Shown: positions 27,254 to 38,067, counted from the stretch's first letter. The stretch: 64,000 nucleotides of DNA from Ciceribacter sp. L1K22 (GCF_017599385.1 NZ_JAGFPK010000001.1:1933441-1997440), one strand, 5' to 3'. Numbers and translations: made by a program. The notes: a model not told the origin generated them from the letters alone.

Positions 27254-28483
27254 ATGGCCATGAACATCATCAAGAAAACTGCGGTATGCCTGCTCGGCAC
27301 CTGTGCGCTGGTATCCGCAGCCAATGCCGGCGGCTTCACGCGCGGCGAAGCCGACACGGATCTTCTCTATGAAGACGGCACGTTCGTCGTGCGCGGCGGG
27401 GCGACCTACGTATCGCCGCACCGGGACTACGATACGATCGGCGGCGTAAGCGCGACGGACGACCGCTACACGGAGGACTATGTTATCCCGTCCTTCGCCG
27501 CGAAGTGGCGGATGAGCGACAACTTCTCGTGCGTGGTGAGCTACACCCAGCCCTTCGGCGCGAAGTCGGAATATGGCGACGAGGCACAGGCTGCTGACAG
27601 AAACGCGGATATTGCCGCATTCGCCGCTGCGGATCCGGCGGACCCTGGCTATGCCGGTCTTCAACTCACGGCGGCGTTGGGTGGTAACGCCGTCATTACT
27701 TCGGAGTTCAAGACCAACGAATTCGGCGGCACTTGCGCCGCCAACTTTGCCGCGGGGCCGGGCGACTTTTACGCCATGGGCGGCGTCTTCTTGCAGTCGT
27801 TCGACTATACGGAATCCAAGGACTTCGGAACCCTGAATCTCAAGGACGACAGCGCGTTCGGTTATCGAATCGGTGCTGCCTATGAGATTAAGGAATATGC
27901 CTTTCGTGCCGAACTGATGTACCGCTCGGAAGTCGAGCACAAGGCATCGGGGAAATTTACAGTCGAAAACGCCGGTCTAGCCGGTTACTTCGGGGTTCCG
28001 GTCGGTACCCAGTTCGATTCCACCGGCGGCGGCTCGCTTCCGCAGTCGCTCGAACTGAACCTGCAGAGCGGCATCGCGCCGGGCTGGCTGGCCTATGGTT
28101 CGGTCAAGTGGACCGATTGGAGCGTGCTGCAGACGCTGAACTACGACATCGATAACATCGGCCCCCAGGAGAAGAACTTCTTCTGGAAGGATGGCTGGAC
28201 CATTACCGCAGGTGTCGGCCACAGCTTCACCGAAAACGTCTCGGGCGCGCTGCAGCTGACGTGGGACCAGGGTGTCGGCACTGGCGCCGACATCATGTCC
28301 GATACCTGGACCCTCGGCGCGGGGACCCAGATCAAGGCTGGTCCCGGCGTGCTCCGTCTCGGCGCGGCCGTCACCTACCTGACGTCCGGAAGCCAGTCGA
28401 CCGCCGACGGTGCCGACTTCGACGCCACCGCCAATGGTGACTGGGCCTACGCGATCAATGGCTCTTACAAGATCGCGTTCTGA
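27254..28483 (+). CDS. OmpP1/FadL-family outer-membrane porin
   Basis: 409 residues from ATG 27254 (RBS GGGGAG), with signal peptide MAMNIIKKTAVCLLGTCALVSAANA followed by GGF at the mature N-terminus, typical of FadL hatch sequences. Alternating beta strands throughout and a C-terminal SYKIAF ending in Phe mark an outer-membrane beta-barrel. FadL proteins import long-chain fatty acids or other hydrophobic compounds. Substrate here unknown. Confidence 0.9.
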   Translation: MAMNIIKKTAVCLLGTCALVSAANAGGFTRGEADTDLLYEDGTFVVRGGATYVSPHRDYDTIGGVSATDDRYTEDYVIPSFAAKWRMSDNFSCVVSYTQPFGAKSEYGDEAQAADRNADIAAFAAADPADPGYAGLQLTAALGGNAVITSEFKTNEFGGTCAANFAAGPGDFYAMGGVFLQSFDYTESKDFGTLNLKDDSAFGYRIGAAYEIKEYAFRAELMYRSEVEHKASGKFTVENAGLAGYFGVPVGTQFDSTGGGSLPQSLELNLQSGIAPGWLAYGSVKWTDWSVLQTLNYDIDNIGPQEKNFFWKDGWTITAGVGHSFTENVSGALQLTWDQGVGTGADIMSDTWTLGAGTQIKAGPGVLRLGAAVTYLTSGSQSTADGADFDATANGDWAYAINGSYKIAF

Positions 28484-28510
28484 GAAACGCGCCAGTCCGA
28501 TACACATCGA

Positions 28511-28539
28511 AGAGCCCGGCATGTCCGGGCTTTTCTTTT
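28511..28539 (+). terminator. Terminator after the OmpP1/FadL gene
   Basis: Stem AGCCCGG/CCGGGCT, loop CATGT, followed by TTTCTTTT. Confidence 0.8.
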
Positions 28540-28998
28540 GCGTGGCGTTCGGTGAGGTCTCCGCCATTGTTACAGTTTTGCAACGCTGCGACGAACATTG
28601 TCGAGCGGCAGGGGCTACGGGAAAAATGTCCATTTCCCGCCACAAACAAAGCGCAGCAGAATGAGCAACGAAGTCGAAAAAGGGATTGGCAGGTCGGCCG
28701 CTTGGGCTCGCGGTATTTGCCGGTAGGGACGAAAAACCCGAAAAATCTGTAAGTTGCCGCGGATCGGCACCTTCCACGATTGCCGGAACATCGAGAGCCA
28801 TCGAGGGGCCGCAGTCTCGCCCGAAAAGAGCGCTAGCCTCGGCTCGCGATCGGATCGGATGAGGCTGCCGGTGGCGATCTCGCGGGCCGCGTGAACGGGT
28901 TGTTCATCGACTTGCGCGACTATTGGTACGGGACGTGGAAGACCGATGGGCAACGGTGTCTTCCAATCGCCGTCAGTGGACGAAAGATATACGGAACT
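28540..28998. other. Long exoR upstream region
   Basis: About 460 bases between a terminator and exoR with no frame I can support. The exoR promoter and probably regulatory sites lie here; no specific box recognised. Confidence 0.45.
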
Positions 28999-29790
28999 AT
29001 GGTAAATACGGGGTTAATACGGCCGGTGCGTTCGTTTACGGCTCTGGTACTGTGTCTGTTGTCGGCGACAGGCGCGTTCGCTTTCGACATCAACGCCGGC
29101 GTCACCAAGGAATCGGGCCCATTTGATCTCTTCAAGTTCGGCTTCAAGGCCTACCAGAACGGCCAGAAGAAGGACGCTGTCGAGGCCTATCGCTACGCGG
29201 CCGAACAGGGCCATACGGCCTCCCAATACGCGCTCGCGGAGATGTATGCCGACGGCGACGGCGTGGTGAAGAACGATTTCGAGGCCTTCAAGATCTATTC
29301 GCGGATCGCCAGCCGCGGCGTCGAGCCGGGCTCCAACGATACCGGTTTCTTCATTTATTCGCTGATGTCGCTTGCCCAGTATTTCCGCCAGGGCATTCCC
29401 GGCTCGCCCGTTGGCGTCGATCTCGCCCAGGCGCGGCAAATCTATTTCCAGGTCGCGTCCACCTTCGGCGTGCCCGAGGCGCAGTTCCAGCTCGGCCAGA
29501 TGCTTCTCGTCGGCGAGGGCGGCAAGGCAAGCGTGAAGCAGGCCAAGAAATGGCTGAACGTCGCCCGTAAGAATGGCCACGGCGGCGCCATGGCCGTGTT
29601 CGGCAATCTGATCTTCCAGGAGGGGCAGACCGCCCAGGGCCTCGCCTTCATGACCGCTGCGCTCGACAAGTGCGAGCCGAAGGATTGCGGTTGGGTGCAG
29701 GAACTGCAGGAACAGGCCTTCTCGGTCGCCACAGAGGACGACCGTCGGGTGGCCGTGGCGCTGGCGCCGCGGGTCGACGGCGCCGAATGA
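28999..29790 (+). CDS. exoR: ExoR, periplasmic inhibitor of ChvG/ExoS signalling
   Basis: 263 residues from ATG 28999 with a signal peptide (PVRSFTALVLCLLSATGAFA). The mature protein begins FDINAGVTKESGPFDLFKFG and contains Sel1-like repeats (AVEAYRYAAEQGHTASQYALAEMYADGDGV; ARQIYFQVASTFGVPEAQFQLGQMLL), matching Sinorhizobium ExoR closely. ExoR binds the sensor ChvG(ExoS) in the periplasm and is degraded at acid pH, switching cells from motility to succinoglycan production and host-invasion genes. Its presence supports a Rhizobiaceae-like host. It converges on the next gene with a 9-bp gap. Confidence 0.95.
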   Translation: MVNTGLIRPVRSFTALVLCLLSATGAFAFDINAGVTKESGPFDLFKFGFKAYQNGQKKDAVEAYRYAAEQGHTASQYALAEMYADGDGVVKNDFEAFKIYSRIASRGVEPGSNDTGFFIYSLMSLAQYFRQGIPGSPVGVDLAQARQIYFQVASTFGVPEAQFQLGQMLLVGEGGKASVKQAKKWLNVARKNGHGGAMAVFGNLIFQEGQTAQGLAFMTAALDKCEPKDCGWVQELQEQAFSVATEDDRRVAVALAPRVDGAE

Positions 29791-29799
29791 TCCGAGTCG

Positions 29800-30447
29800 T
29801 TAGGCGCTGGCGCCCGTCGCTGGCCAGCTGAGATAGGCGTAGGTCTCGCCGATCGTGCCGAAATAGGCGCTCTCGCCGCTAACCTTGTCGACATAGGCAC
29901 CGTTCGGCCCGATCAGATAGGTGGCATTGCTGCCACGGGTCAGCCGGTCTCGCAGAAAGTCGGACCATCCGCTTGCGTCCGTTTCCTCGGTCGGCTTGCT
30001 GGTCGTCCCGGCCTCGCTATCCGCCGATACATCCCAGGCCTTTATCGTTTCCCCCGCCGCGGCATCGGTGACTGTCAGCGTTCCGGCCTCGAGCGCTGCA
30101 AGCATCTCCTCGGCCTTCACCTTGCCGTCAGGCGTGGCCTTGAGCTCTTCCAGCCGCGCTTTGAGAGCCGTCATGAAGGATTTCGATCCGATGCCGGAGG
30201 TGCTCTCTGCCTCCACCTGGCTCTGCGCCTCGGTCACGGAGGCCTGCAGCGCCTCGAACCGGCCGTAGAAGATGTCTTCCTCGGTCTCGTCAGCCGTTCC
30301 GGCGCCAAAGGATTGCAGCAGGTAGGACGAGGACAACGGGCTGTTGGTCGATCCGTCCCGGCTCGATCGCGAATCGGCGTTCGTATCCTTCAGGACCCTC
30401 AGCATTGTCTGCGCGGAACTCATGCGTATCGACGTGATGTCGGTCAT
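29800..30447 (-). CDS. Unknown protein, Ser/Thr/Ala-rich
   Basis: 215 residues from ATG 30447 with AAGGAGG upstream. No signal peptide or membrane helix. The N-terminal third is Ser/Asp/Thr-rich and likely disordered. A helical region (~55-120, FEALQASVTEAQSQVEAE...SFMTALKARLEELKATPDGKVKAEEMLAALEAG) is followed by a C-terminal domain with NATYLIGPNGAYVDKVSG and an aromatic end. It resembles no family I can name. Confidence 0.7.
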   Translation of the reverse strand: MTDITSIRMSSAQTMLRVLKDTNADSRSSRDGSTNSPLSSSYLLQSFGAGTADETEEDIFYGRFEALQASVTEAQSQVEAESTSGIGSKSFMTALKARLEELKATPDGKVKAEEMLAALEAGTLTVTDAAAGETIKAWDVSADSEAGTTSKPTEETDASGWSDFLRDRLTRGSNATYLIGPNGAYVDKVSGESAYFGTIGETYAYLSWPATGASA

Positions 30448-30599
30448 GCCAGCCTCCTTCGTTTGCCGATCCCGCCGGCCGCGCAAGCGGGTGCGGCGAT
30501 AGGGATCGCAATTGATAAGTAGTCTAGCCAACGAACATGGATTGGAACTTGCGTTGCGTCAGTCAGCCTGTCGACGCACGCCGGGGGTGACGATGCGCC

Positions 30600-31388
30600 T
30601 CAGCCGAAATCGAAGAAACCAACGACGGGAACGTGGTCGGACGGCTTTTCCCAGCTGCGCACGTGTTTCTCGATCGCCGTCGCCTTCAGGCGGTCGGTCG
30701 CTTCCGGCGAAAGAAGCAGGTGATCGATGCGGATACCGTTGTTCTTCTGCCAGGCACCGGCCTGATAGTCCCAGAACGTATAAACGCCGGCTTCATCGGT
30801 GGAGGCACGCACGGCATCGACGAGGCCGAGATATTCGAGCTCGCGGAAAGCATTGCGCGTCTTCGGCAGGAACAGGGCATCGCCCGCCCAGACCATCGGG
30901 TCGTGGCAGTCGTACGGCTCCGGAATGACATTGTAGTCGCCGGCCAGAATCAGCGGCTCCTCAAGCGCCATGCGGTCTTGAGCGAATGCCTTGAGCCGCG
31001 CCATCCAGGCAAGCTTGTAGGGATATTTGACCGGATCGTCGGCCGGATTGCCGTTTGGCAGGTAGAGCGAGCATACCCGGATCACGCCGCCCGGAACGGA
31101 AAACACGCCCTCGATGAAGCGGGCCTGTTCGTCAGTCTCGTCGCCGGGAAGGCCGCGATTGACCTCGTCCGGCTTGCTCTTCGACAAGAGCGCGACGCCG
31201 TTGAAGCCCTTTTGGCCGTGGGTCTCGACATGATAGCCGAGCGTCTCGATCTCGAGGCGCGGAAAGCCTTCGTCGACCGACTTGATCTCCTGCAGGCAGA
31301 CGATGTCGGGCGAGGACTGTTCCAGCCACTGGCAGAGGTTCGCGATGCGCGCCTTGACGCCGTTGATGTTCCAGGTGGCGATCTTCAT
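30600..31388 (-). CDS. xthA: Exodeoxyribonuclease III
   Basis: 262 residues of the EEP nuclease fold: KIATWNINGVKAR, CLQEIKS (catalytic Glu), LAGDYNVIPE and SDHVPVV at the C-terminus (Asp-His dyad). It is an AP endonuclease and 3'-5' exonuclease for base-excision repair. Its ATG overlaps the erpA stop by four bases. Confidence 0.95.
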   Translation of the reverse strand: MKIATWNINGVKARIANLCQWLEQSSPDIVCLQEIKSVDEGFPRLEIETLGYHVETHGQKGFNGVALLSKSKPDEVNRGLPGDETDEQARFIEGVFSVPGGVIRVCSLYLPNGNPADDPVKYPYKLAWMARLKAFAQDRMALEEPLILAGDYNVIPEPYDCHDPMVWAGDALFLPKTRNAFRELEYLGLVDAVRASTDEAGVYTFWDYQAGAWQKNNGIRIDHLLLSPEATDRLKATAIEKHVRSWEKPSDHVPVVGFFDFG

Positions 31389-31717
31389 ACGGCGAAGCTC
31401 GTGCCGCAGCCGCAGCTCGCCACCGCATTCGGATTCTTGATCTGGAAGGACTGGCCCATCAGGTTGTCGACGAAATCGATCTCGGAACCGGCCATGTAGA
31501 TCAGCGACACCGGATCGATCAGCACCGTCGCTCCGTCGCGGCTGACGACGATGTCGTCGTCGGCGCGGTCCGATTCGAGGTCGAACTTGTAGGAAAAGCC
31601 GGAACAGCCGCCGCCTTCGACGGAGACGCGCAACGCGCTTTTGCCGGCTTCGCTGCCGACGACCGCGGCGATGCGCTTCGCGGCGGCTTCGGAGAGGGTT
31701 ACGTTTTGCTCGGTCAT
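31385..31717 (-). CDS. erpA: Iron-sulfur cluster insertion protein ErpA
   Basis: 110 residues of the HesB/IscA type with the three cluster cysteines in GGGCSGFSY and the terminal CGCGTSF. A-type carriers deliver [2Fe-2S] or [4Fe-4S] clusters to apo-enzymes. Co-translated with xthA and divergent from dgt, as in many rhizobia. Confidence 0.93.
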   Translation of the reverse strand: MTEQNVTLSEAAAKRIAAVVGSEAGKSALRVSVEGGGCSGFSYKFDLESDRADDDIVVSRDGATVLIDPVSLIYMAGSEIDFVDNLMGQSFQIKNPNAVASCGCGTSFAV

Positions 31718-31895
31718 CTTACCTCCGACGGGGTCAAGGCCCGCAGAAACGGGATGGGGGCTTGTCTGTCAAGTTCACGACAAGGACAGACATGATACTA
31801 TGACTTGCCCTGCTTCGTCCGGCATGTTTCACCGGATGAGGCTATAGGTATGAAGGCGCAGGCAAGGCGTCAATGGCGAACCGCAAGGACTGGAA

Positions 31896-33113
31896 ATGAC
31901 GATCGACACCAAGGCACTCGGATTTGGCTTCGGGGAGAGGGCGCTTTACGCCTCGGACCCGTGGGGCTCGCGCGGTCGCCTGTTTGCCGAGCCGTCGAGC
32001 CCGACCCGGTCGGAGTTCCAGCGCGACCGCGACCGCATCGTCCACACCACCGCCTTCCGCCGCCTGAAACACAAGACGCAGGTCTTCATCGGACCCGACG
32101 GCGACCATTACCGGACCCGTCTGACCCATACGATCGAGGTCGCCCAGATCGCCCGCGCGCTCGCCCGCGCCTTGAAGATCGACGAGGATTTGGCGGAAGG
32201 CGTGGCGCTGGTCCACGATTTCGGCCACACCCCCTTCGGCCATACCGGCGAGGACGCGCTCGACGAGGCGCTGAAACCCTATGGCGGCTTCGACCACAAC
32301 GCCCAGTCGCTCCGCATCGTCACAAAGCTGGAGCGCCGCTACGCCGAGTTCGACGGGCTGAACCTCACTTGGGAATCGCTCGAGGGTCTCGTGAAGCACA
32401 ACGGCCCCTTGCGGACGAAGGACGGGCAGGGGACACGCGGCCCCGTACCCCAGCCGATCCTCGACTACACGGAGCTTCACGACCTTGAAATCGAGAGCTA
32501 TGCCAGCCTCGAAGCCCAGGTCGCGGCGATTTCCGACGACATCGCCTACAACACTCATGACATCGACGATGGCCTGCGCTCCGGCTACCTGACCTTCGAG
32601 ATGCTGGAGGACGTGCCTTTTCTTGCCGGGCTGATGCGCGAGGTCCGCGACCGCTATCCGCACCTCGATCCCGACCGGTTCGCCCACGAGATCATGCGCC
32701 GGCAGATCACCCGCATGGTCGAGGATGTGATTGGCGTGGCGCAGGAACGGCTAGGGCAGGTAAAGCCGCGATCCGCACAGGACGTGCGCGATGCTGACCG
32801 CACCATCGCGACCTTCTCCGAAGCGATGACCGAGACGGACCGGCAGATCAAGAAACTCCTGTTCTCCCGGATCTACCGCCACCCGGACATCATGCGCATC
32901 CGCGCCGGTGCGGCGCAGATCGTGTCTGACCTGTTCAATGCCTACATGGCGGATCCCGCGCTGATGAAGAGCCACTACTGGGTGAACCAGCTGCCGGGTC
33001 TCAATCATCCGCAGCGCGCCCGACATGTCGGCGACTATCTGGCCGGCATGACCGATACGTTCGCGGTGCGCGCGCACCGGGAGCTGTTTGACCATACCCC
33101 TGAATTGCGGTAG
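31896..33113 (+). CDS. dgt: dGTPase-like HD-domain dNTP triphosphohydrolase
   Basis: 405 residues. HD-domain ligands are visible in [20 protein letters not shown] and [16 protein letters not shown], with the Dgt-specific [11 protein letters not shown] upstream. Family enzymes hydrolyse dNTPs to nucleoside and triphosphate. Followed 58 bp later by argS, probably co-transcribed. Confidence 0.92.
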   Translation: MTIDTKALGFGFGERALYASDPWGSRGRLFAEPSSPTRSEFQRDRDRIVHTTAFRRLKHKTQVFIGPDGDHYRTRLTHTIEVAQIARALARALKIDEDLAEGVALVHDFGHTPFGHTGEDALDEALKPYGGFDHNAQSLRIVTKLERRYAEFDGLNLTWESLEGLVKHNGPLRTKDGQGTRGPVPQPILDYTELHDLEIESYASLEAQVAAISDDIAYNTHDIDDGLRSGYLTFEMLEDVPFLAGLMREVRDRYPHLDPDRFAHEIMRRQITRMVEDVIGVAQERLGQVKPRSAQDVRDADRTIATFSEAMTETDRQIKKLLFSRIYRHPDIMRIRAGAAQIVSDLFNAYMADPALMKSHYWVNQLPGLNHPQRARHVGDYLAGMTDTFAVRAHRELFDHTPELR

Positions 33114-33171
33114 AGCCCGCCGCATTCCCACTCCATTGCAGATGGCCGCAACGCCGCGCAGGACAGACGAC

Positions 33172-34932
33172 ATGAACCTTTTTGCCGATTTCGAAGCCAG
33201 GATCAAAACCGCCCTCGACGAGATGGACATCGTCAAGGCGAAGCGAGGCGAGCTCGATTTCGGCCGTATCGTCGTCGAACCGCCACGCGACCCGAGCCAC
33301 GGAGATGCCGCGACCAACGCCGCCATGGTGCTGTCCAAGCCGCTCGGCACCAATCCGCGTGCTCTGGCCGACCTGATCGCCGAGAAGCTGAAGGAAGACG
33401 CCGACATCGCCGAGATCACGGTGGCCGGTCCCGGCTTCATCAATCTCCGCCTGTCGACCGCATACTGGCAGCGCCTTCTGTCCGACCTGATCGCGAACGG
33501 CACAGATTTCGGCCGCTCGACCGTCGGCAAGGGCCGCAAGGTCAATGTCGAATATGTCTCCGCCAACCCGACCGGTCCCATGCATGTCGGCCATTGCCGC
33601 GGCGCCGTCGTCGGTGACGCGCTCGCCAACCTGCTCGCCTTCGCCGGTTACGAGGTGACCAAGGAATACTACATCAACGACGCGGGCTCGCAGATCGACG
33701 TGCTCGCCCGCTCCGCCTTCCTGCGTTATCGCGAGGCGCTGGGCGAGACCATCGGCGAGATACCGGCCGGCCTTTATCCGGGCGACTATCTCGTCCCGGT
33801 CGGCCAGACGCTGGCAGATGAATACGGCCAGAAGCTGCTCGCAATGCCCGAGGAAAAGTGGCTGCCGATCGTCAAGGACAAGGCGATCGACATGATGATG
33901 GCGATGATCCGCGACGATCTCGCGACCCTCAACGTCCACCACGACGTGTTCTACTCCGAGCGCACGCTGCATGCCGGCAACGGCGCCGCGATCCTGTCGG
34001 CCATCAACGACCTGACCTTCAAGGGGCATGTCTATCGCGGCAAGCTGCCGCCGCCGAAGGGGCAGTTGCCGGAGGACTGGGAAGACCGCGAACAAACGCT
34101 GTTCCGCTCCACCGATGTCGGCGACGATATCGACCGTCCGCTGATGAAGTCGGACGGCTCGTTCACCTACTTCGCCGCCGACGTGGCCTACTTTAAGGAC
34201 AAGTTCGATCGCGGCTACGACGAGATGATCTACGTCCTCGGCGCCGACCATGGTGGCTACGTGAAGCGGCTGGAAGCCGTGGCGCGCGCCGTGTCCGGCG
34301 GCAAATCGAAGCTGACAGTGCTGCTCTGCCAGTTGGTCAAGCTCTTCCGCAACGGCGAGCCGGTTAAGATGTCGAAGCGCTCGGGTGATTTCGTTACGCT
34401 GCGTGAAGTCGTCGACGAGGTCGGTCGCGATCCCGTCCGCTTCATGATGCTCTATCGGAAGAGTTCCGAGCCGCTCGACTTCGACTTCGCCAAGGTGACG
34501 GAACAGTCGAAGGACAATCCGGTCTTCTACGTCCAATACGCCCACGCCCGCTGCATGTCTGTCTTCCGTCAGGCGCGGGAAGCCTTTCCCGACCTTGATT
34601 CGGACAACCTGGATCTTGCCGGCGCGGTGCTGCAGTCGGGTCTCGATCCGGCGGAAGTGCAACTGGTCGGCAAGCTCGCAGAATATCCACGAGTAATCGA
34701 GGCCGCGGCCCAGTCTCAGGAGCCGCATCGCCTTGCATTTTACCTTTATGATCTGGCAAGTTCGTTCCATGCACATTGGAACAAAGGCAAGGATCAACCC
34801 GAATTACGCTTTGTTAACGATAAAAACCGACAATTGAGTATTGCCAGACTTGGGCTGGTGCATGCTGTCGCCTCCGTTTTGAAGTCGGGCCTTGCCATAA
34901 CTGGCACCGACGCACCGAACGAGATGCGGTAG
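33172..34932 (+). CDS. argS: Arginyl-tRNA synthetase
   Basis: 586 residues from ATG 33172 ([19 protein letters not shown]); upstream in-frame codons lack a ribosome site. The HIGH motif is HVGH in [18 protein letters not shown], and a KMSKRSG loop is present. The N-terminal additional domain and C-terminal anticodon-binding domain are complete. Charges tRNA-Arg. Confidence 0.97.
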   Translation: MNLFADFEARIKTALDEMDIVKAKRGELDFGRIVVEPPRDPSHGDAATNAAMVLSKPLGTNPRALADLIAEKLKEDADIAEITVAGPGFINLRLSTAYWQRLLSDLIANGTDFGRSTVGKGRKVNVEYVSANPTGPMHVGHCRGAVVGDALANLLAFAGYEVTKEYYINDAGSQIDVLARSAFLRYREALGETIGEIPAGLYPGDYLVPVGQTLADEYGQKLLAMPEEKWLPIVKDKAIDMMMAMIRDDLATLNVHHDVFYSERTLHAGNGAAILSAINDLTFKGHVYRGKLPPPKGQLPEDWEDREQTLFRSTDVGDDIDRPLMKSDGSFTYFAADVAYFKDKFDRGYDEMIYVLGADHGGYVKRLEAVARAVSGGKSKLTVLLCQLVKLFRNGEPVKMSKRSGDFVTLREVVDEVGRDPVRFMMLYRKSSEPLDFDFAKVTEQSKDNPVFYVQYAHARCMSVFRQAREAFPDLDSDNLDLAGAVLQSGLDPAEVQLVGKLAEYPRVIEAAAQSQEPHRLAFYLYDLASSFHAHWNKGKDQPELRFVNDKNRQLSIARLGLVHAVASVLKSGLAITGTDAPNEMR

Positions 34933-34983
34933 TCTGTCACCATTTCCCCACAATGCGCTGGCAAGCGTTTTGTCGCGTAAAGA

Positions 34984-37900
34984 GTGGAAATGGGTATGGT
35001 AAAACATCAGGCGGCCCTCCAGGGTGGATTTGGCGGCGACTCCTTCGCGGATGACGACCCGTTGGCGGAGCTTGCCCGGATCGTCGGTTTCGAGCCTGCA
35101 TCCCAGCCATCCGTCGCGCCGAAGGTCGAGCCGGCCTTCGATCTTGAAGAAGAACTTCTGCGGGAATTCGAGACCTTCGAGGAGCCGGCCCCTGCGCCTG
35201 AGGTGGCTGTGGCCGAGGAGCGTCCGGCCTATGAGCCAGTCGAGCCGGGTTTTGACGAGCCCGTCGAACCCGAGCCTCCGTTCCAGACGCCCCTGACAGC
35301 CGAGCCTGATTACCGGTCATTGGCCTGGGAAACCGTCGACACCGGCACTGTCGCGCTTGAGCCGGAAGTGGTGCCTCGCGACGAGGACGTGCCGGCGACC
35401 TATGCTTTCGAAGACCGCTTTGCGCCGCAGGACGATCTCGCGACCGAACTCGAATGGGCGATTGCCGAACCGCAGGAGGAGCCGACGCCCGTCTCGCCCG
35501 TCTCCTTCGATCAGGTGGCTATCGAGCCGGAGCCGCCGGTGGCGCCCGCGCCGCGCCTCAACCTGCCGATCGCCAATTTCGCAGCAAAGCCCAGTCCGCG
35601 CGAGCCGGTTTTCGAGGATGCGCCGGTCTCAGCGCCTGCCGCGCCGTCTCTCTCTCTGGAAGATGAGCTCGCGGCCGCATTCGGCTGGGCCACCCCGCAA
35701 CCGGCTGCATCACGCGCCGAGCCTGCGCCGGAGGTTTATCCCGCGGTCGAAGATCACCGTGTCGAGCCTTCGGTCGAGCCCGACTGGGCCCAGCCTCGGT
35801 TCGCCGAACCCGAAGTGGCCGCTACCGTCGCAAACGAGCCGGCTCCCGCCGATACACTCGCGGACTTCTCCGCGTTCGACATGCCCTTCGAGGCCGATGC
35901 GCCGGAAGAACCCGCCGCGCCGCGCCGCGAGCCGGATTTCGATATGAGCTTCGCACAGGCCCCGGAGACTGAGGTCGTTGCCGAGGTCGAGGCCCGTCCG
36001 TTCGTTTCCCGGTCTGCTCCTGACCAGACGCCGCCGTCGCTCGAGGCCGAGATCGTTGCCGGTTGGCAGCAGGCGCCCCAGGCCGTACCGGCGGCCGAGC
36101 CCGTCATTGACCCGCTTCATGATGGCGAGTTCGAACTGGATCTGGAGGATCTGGAGCTCGACCTCTCGGACTTTTCACTGGACGACGAGGCGGAGATTGC
36201 AGCCGCAACACCGGCGAACGCCGGTTCCTCGGCGGCTGCCATCAGCGCCTCTTTCGCGCCGGTTGCCGCTGCCGCCGTCACCACTCCGGCCCGCGCCTTT
36301 ACCCCACCGCCGCCCGCCGTCACACCTGTTGCCCCGCAGTCGGCGCCGCAGCCCGTGAGCCGCGCGAACCCCGTGGCCTCCACGCCTGTCACTGCGCGGT
36401 CCGAACCGGCGGTAACGGCCGCCGCCCCCTTGCCGGTTCGTCCGGCGGTCGAGACGAGGGGCCCCGCCAGCCTGGTGGACGAGCCGTTGCCCTTCGACCC
36501 GCGCGAGATTTCCGAGCAGGACGACTTGCCGTCGGCGATCCCCGCCCTCGATGTGCCGGAAATCCCGGCGCCTGAGCCGGTCGAGCCGCCGGTCTACAGG
36601 ACGGAATACGATATCGATCTCGATTCCGAGCTGGCGACGCTCTTTGCCGATACCGCTGTCGCCGAGCCGCAACAGCCGGTTCAGGCGGCAGTCGCGCCGG
36701 CCCCGGCAGCGTCGCGCCCTGCGACCGCATCCGGCCCGGTCGAGAATTTCGACGAGTTCGAGAAAGCGCTCGAGGAGGATTTCCGCGAGACCCTCGGTCA
36801 GGCGCACGCCAACCCGGCACGTCAGGCGACCCGTGTCGTCATCGAACGGGAAGAAGAGCCCGCCGGCCGCTCCGGCGGCCGCCGACTGCTGCTTGCGGCT
36901 TCCGTCGCGCTGATCGCGGTCCTCGCCGCCGGCGGTGGATATGTCTGGCTGACGGGAACGGGCAGCGGCGTCATCGCATCGGGCGAGCCGCCGGTGATCC
37001 TGGCCGACAAGGATCCGGTGAAGATCGTTCCCGAAAATCCCGGCGGCACGGCCGTGCCCAACCAGGACAAGGCCGTCTACGATCGTGTCGAGGGCGCTGT
37101 CGAGGACCCGAAGCAGGAGAGCCTGATCTCCGGCAGCGAGGAACCGGTCGACGTCGTCCAGAAGACGCTGCTGCCGGAAACGCTGCCGCTTGAGGGCGAA
37201 AATGACTCCCTTCTGGCACAAACGCCGGTTGGCGAGACCGAGGATCCTCGCCTCCTGCCGGGCAGCCAGCCGGAAGAGCCGGCAGCCGCCTCGACGGAAC
37301 CGGAAGCTGTCGCCATCGCGCCCCGCAAGGTCCGCACCATGATCGTCCGTGCCGACGGCACCCTGGTCGCGCAGGACATCGACGAGCCCGCCCCGCAAGC
37401 AACGTCGCCGACCGCGCCGGCTCTCGCACAGCCGTCCGCGACGCAAACGGTAGCCGCACCGGTTGAGGCCGCGCCAGCTGTCGAGGCGCCCGCCGCAACC
37501 CCTGCTGCGACCGAGACCGTCACGGCCGCCGCGACTGCTCCGGAGACGACCGCGCCGGCACAAACCCCGCAGACCGATTCCGCTCCGGCAGAGGTTGCGA
37601 CCTCCGCACCGGTCCCGGTCACACGGCCTGCCCAGCAACCGGTTGACGTCGTCAGCACAGTGACCGATCAGGGCAATGTCCGGCCGGCTCCGGCCACCGA
37701 GACGCAGACGCCCGCATCGACCTCCACCGAAGCGGCGCAACCTGCCGCGCCGGCGGCAGCCGCGTCGGAATTCTACGTCCAGATCGCATCGCTCCCCTCG
37801 GAGGCCGAGGCGCAGAGATCTTACCAGAGCCTGTCCTCGCGCTACGCCGGCGTCATCGGCGGCAAGGGTGTCGACATTAAGCGGGCCGACATCGAAGGCA

Positions 37901-38007
37901 AGGGAACCTATTATCGCGTGCGCATTCCCGGTGGTTCGCGCGCAGAGGCGATCTCGCTCTGCGAGCGCTACAAGGCCGCCGGAGGTTCCTGCCTCGTCGC
38001 ACGGTGA
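34984..38007 (+). CDS. Large SPOR-domain cell-envelope protein
   Basis: About 1,000 residues; starts at GTG 34984, ATG 34990 or ATG 34996 are all possible. The first ~625 residues are cytoplasmic, acidic and proline/alanine/glutamate-rich with repeated short motifs (for example LEDELAAAFGWA). One membrane helix at ~632-655 is followed by a periplasmic low-complexity linker. The C-terminal SPOR domain (EFYVQIASLPSEAEAQRSYQ to GGSCLVA) binds denuded septal peptidoglycan, so the protein is likely a divisome or septal component. The very long disordered cytoplasmic region is unusual for SPOR proteins outside this order. Confidence 0.88.
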   Translation: MEMGMVKHQAALQGGFGGDSFADDDPLAELARIVGFEPASQPSVAPKVEPAFDLEEELLREFETFEEPAPAPEVAVAEERPAYEPVEPGFDEPVEPEPPFQTPLTAEPDYRSLAWETVDTGTVALEPEVVPRDEDVPATYAFEDRFAPQDDLATELEWAIAEPQEEPTPVSPVSFDQVAIEPEPPVAPAPRLNLPIANFAAKPSPREPVFEDAPVSAPAAPSLSLEDELAAAFGWATPQPAASRAEPAPEVYPAVEDHRVEPSVEPDWAQPRFAEPEVAATVANEPAPADTLADFSAFDMPFEADAPEEPAAPRREPDFDMSFAQAPETEVVAEVEARPFVSRSAPDQTPPSLEAEIVAGWQQAPQAVPAAEPVIDPLHDGEFELDLEDLELDLSDFSLDDEAEIAAATPANAGSSAAAISASFAPVAAAAVTTPARAFTPPPPAVTPVAPQSAPQPVSRANPVASTPVTARSEPAVTAAAPLPVRPAVETRGPASLVDEPLPFDPREISEQDDLPSAIPALDVPEIPAPEPVEPPVYRTEYDIDLDSELATLFADTAVAEPQQPVQAAVAPAPAASRPATASGPVENFDEFEKALEEDFRETLGQAHANPARQATRVVIEREEEPAGRSGGRRLLLAASVALIAVLAAGGGYVWLTGTGSGVIASGEPPVILADKDPVKIVPENPGGTAVPNQDKAVYDRVEGAVEDPKQESLISGSEEPVDVVQKTLLPETLPLEGENDSLLAQTPVGETEDPRLLPGSQPEEPAAASTEPEAVAIAPRKVRTMIVRADGTLVAQDIDEPAPQATSPTAPALAQPSATQTVAAPVEAAPAVEAPAATPAATETVTAAATAPETTAPAQTPQTDSAPAEVATSAPVPVTRPAQQPVDVVSTVTDQGNVRPAPATETQTPASTSTEAAQPAAPAAAASEFYVQIASLPSEAEAQRSYQSLSSRYAGVIGGKGVDIKRADIEGKGTYYRVRIPGGSRAEAISLCERYKAAGGSCLVAR

Positions 38008-38031
38008 CGAAAACGACAGGTCTCAACGGAT

Positions 38032-38067
38032 AAAAAGGGCGGAAACGGCGACGTTTCCGCCCTTTTT
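38032..38067. terminator. Strong terminator after the SPOR gene
   Basis: Perfect 16-bp stem AAAAAGGGCGGAAACG/CGTTTCCGCCCTTTTT with GCGA loop, able to act on either strand. Confidence 0.88.
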
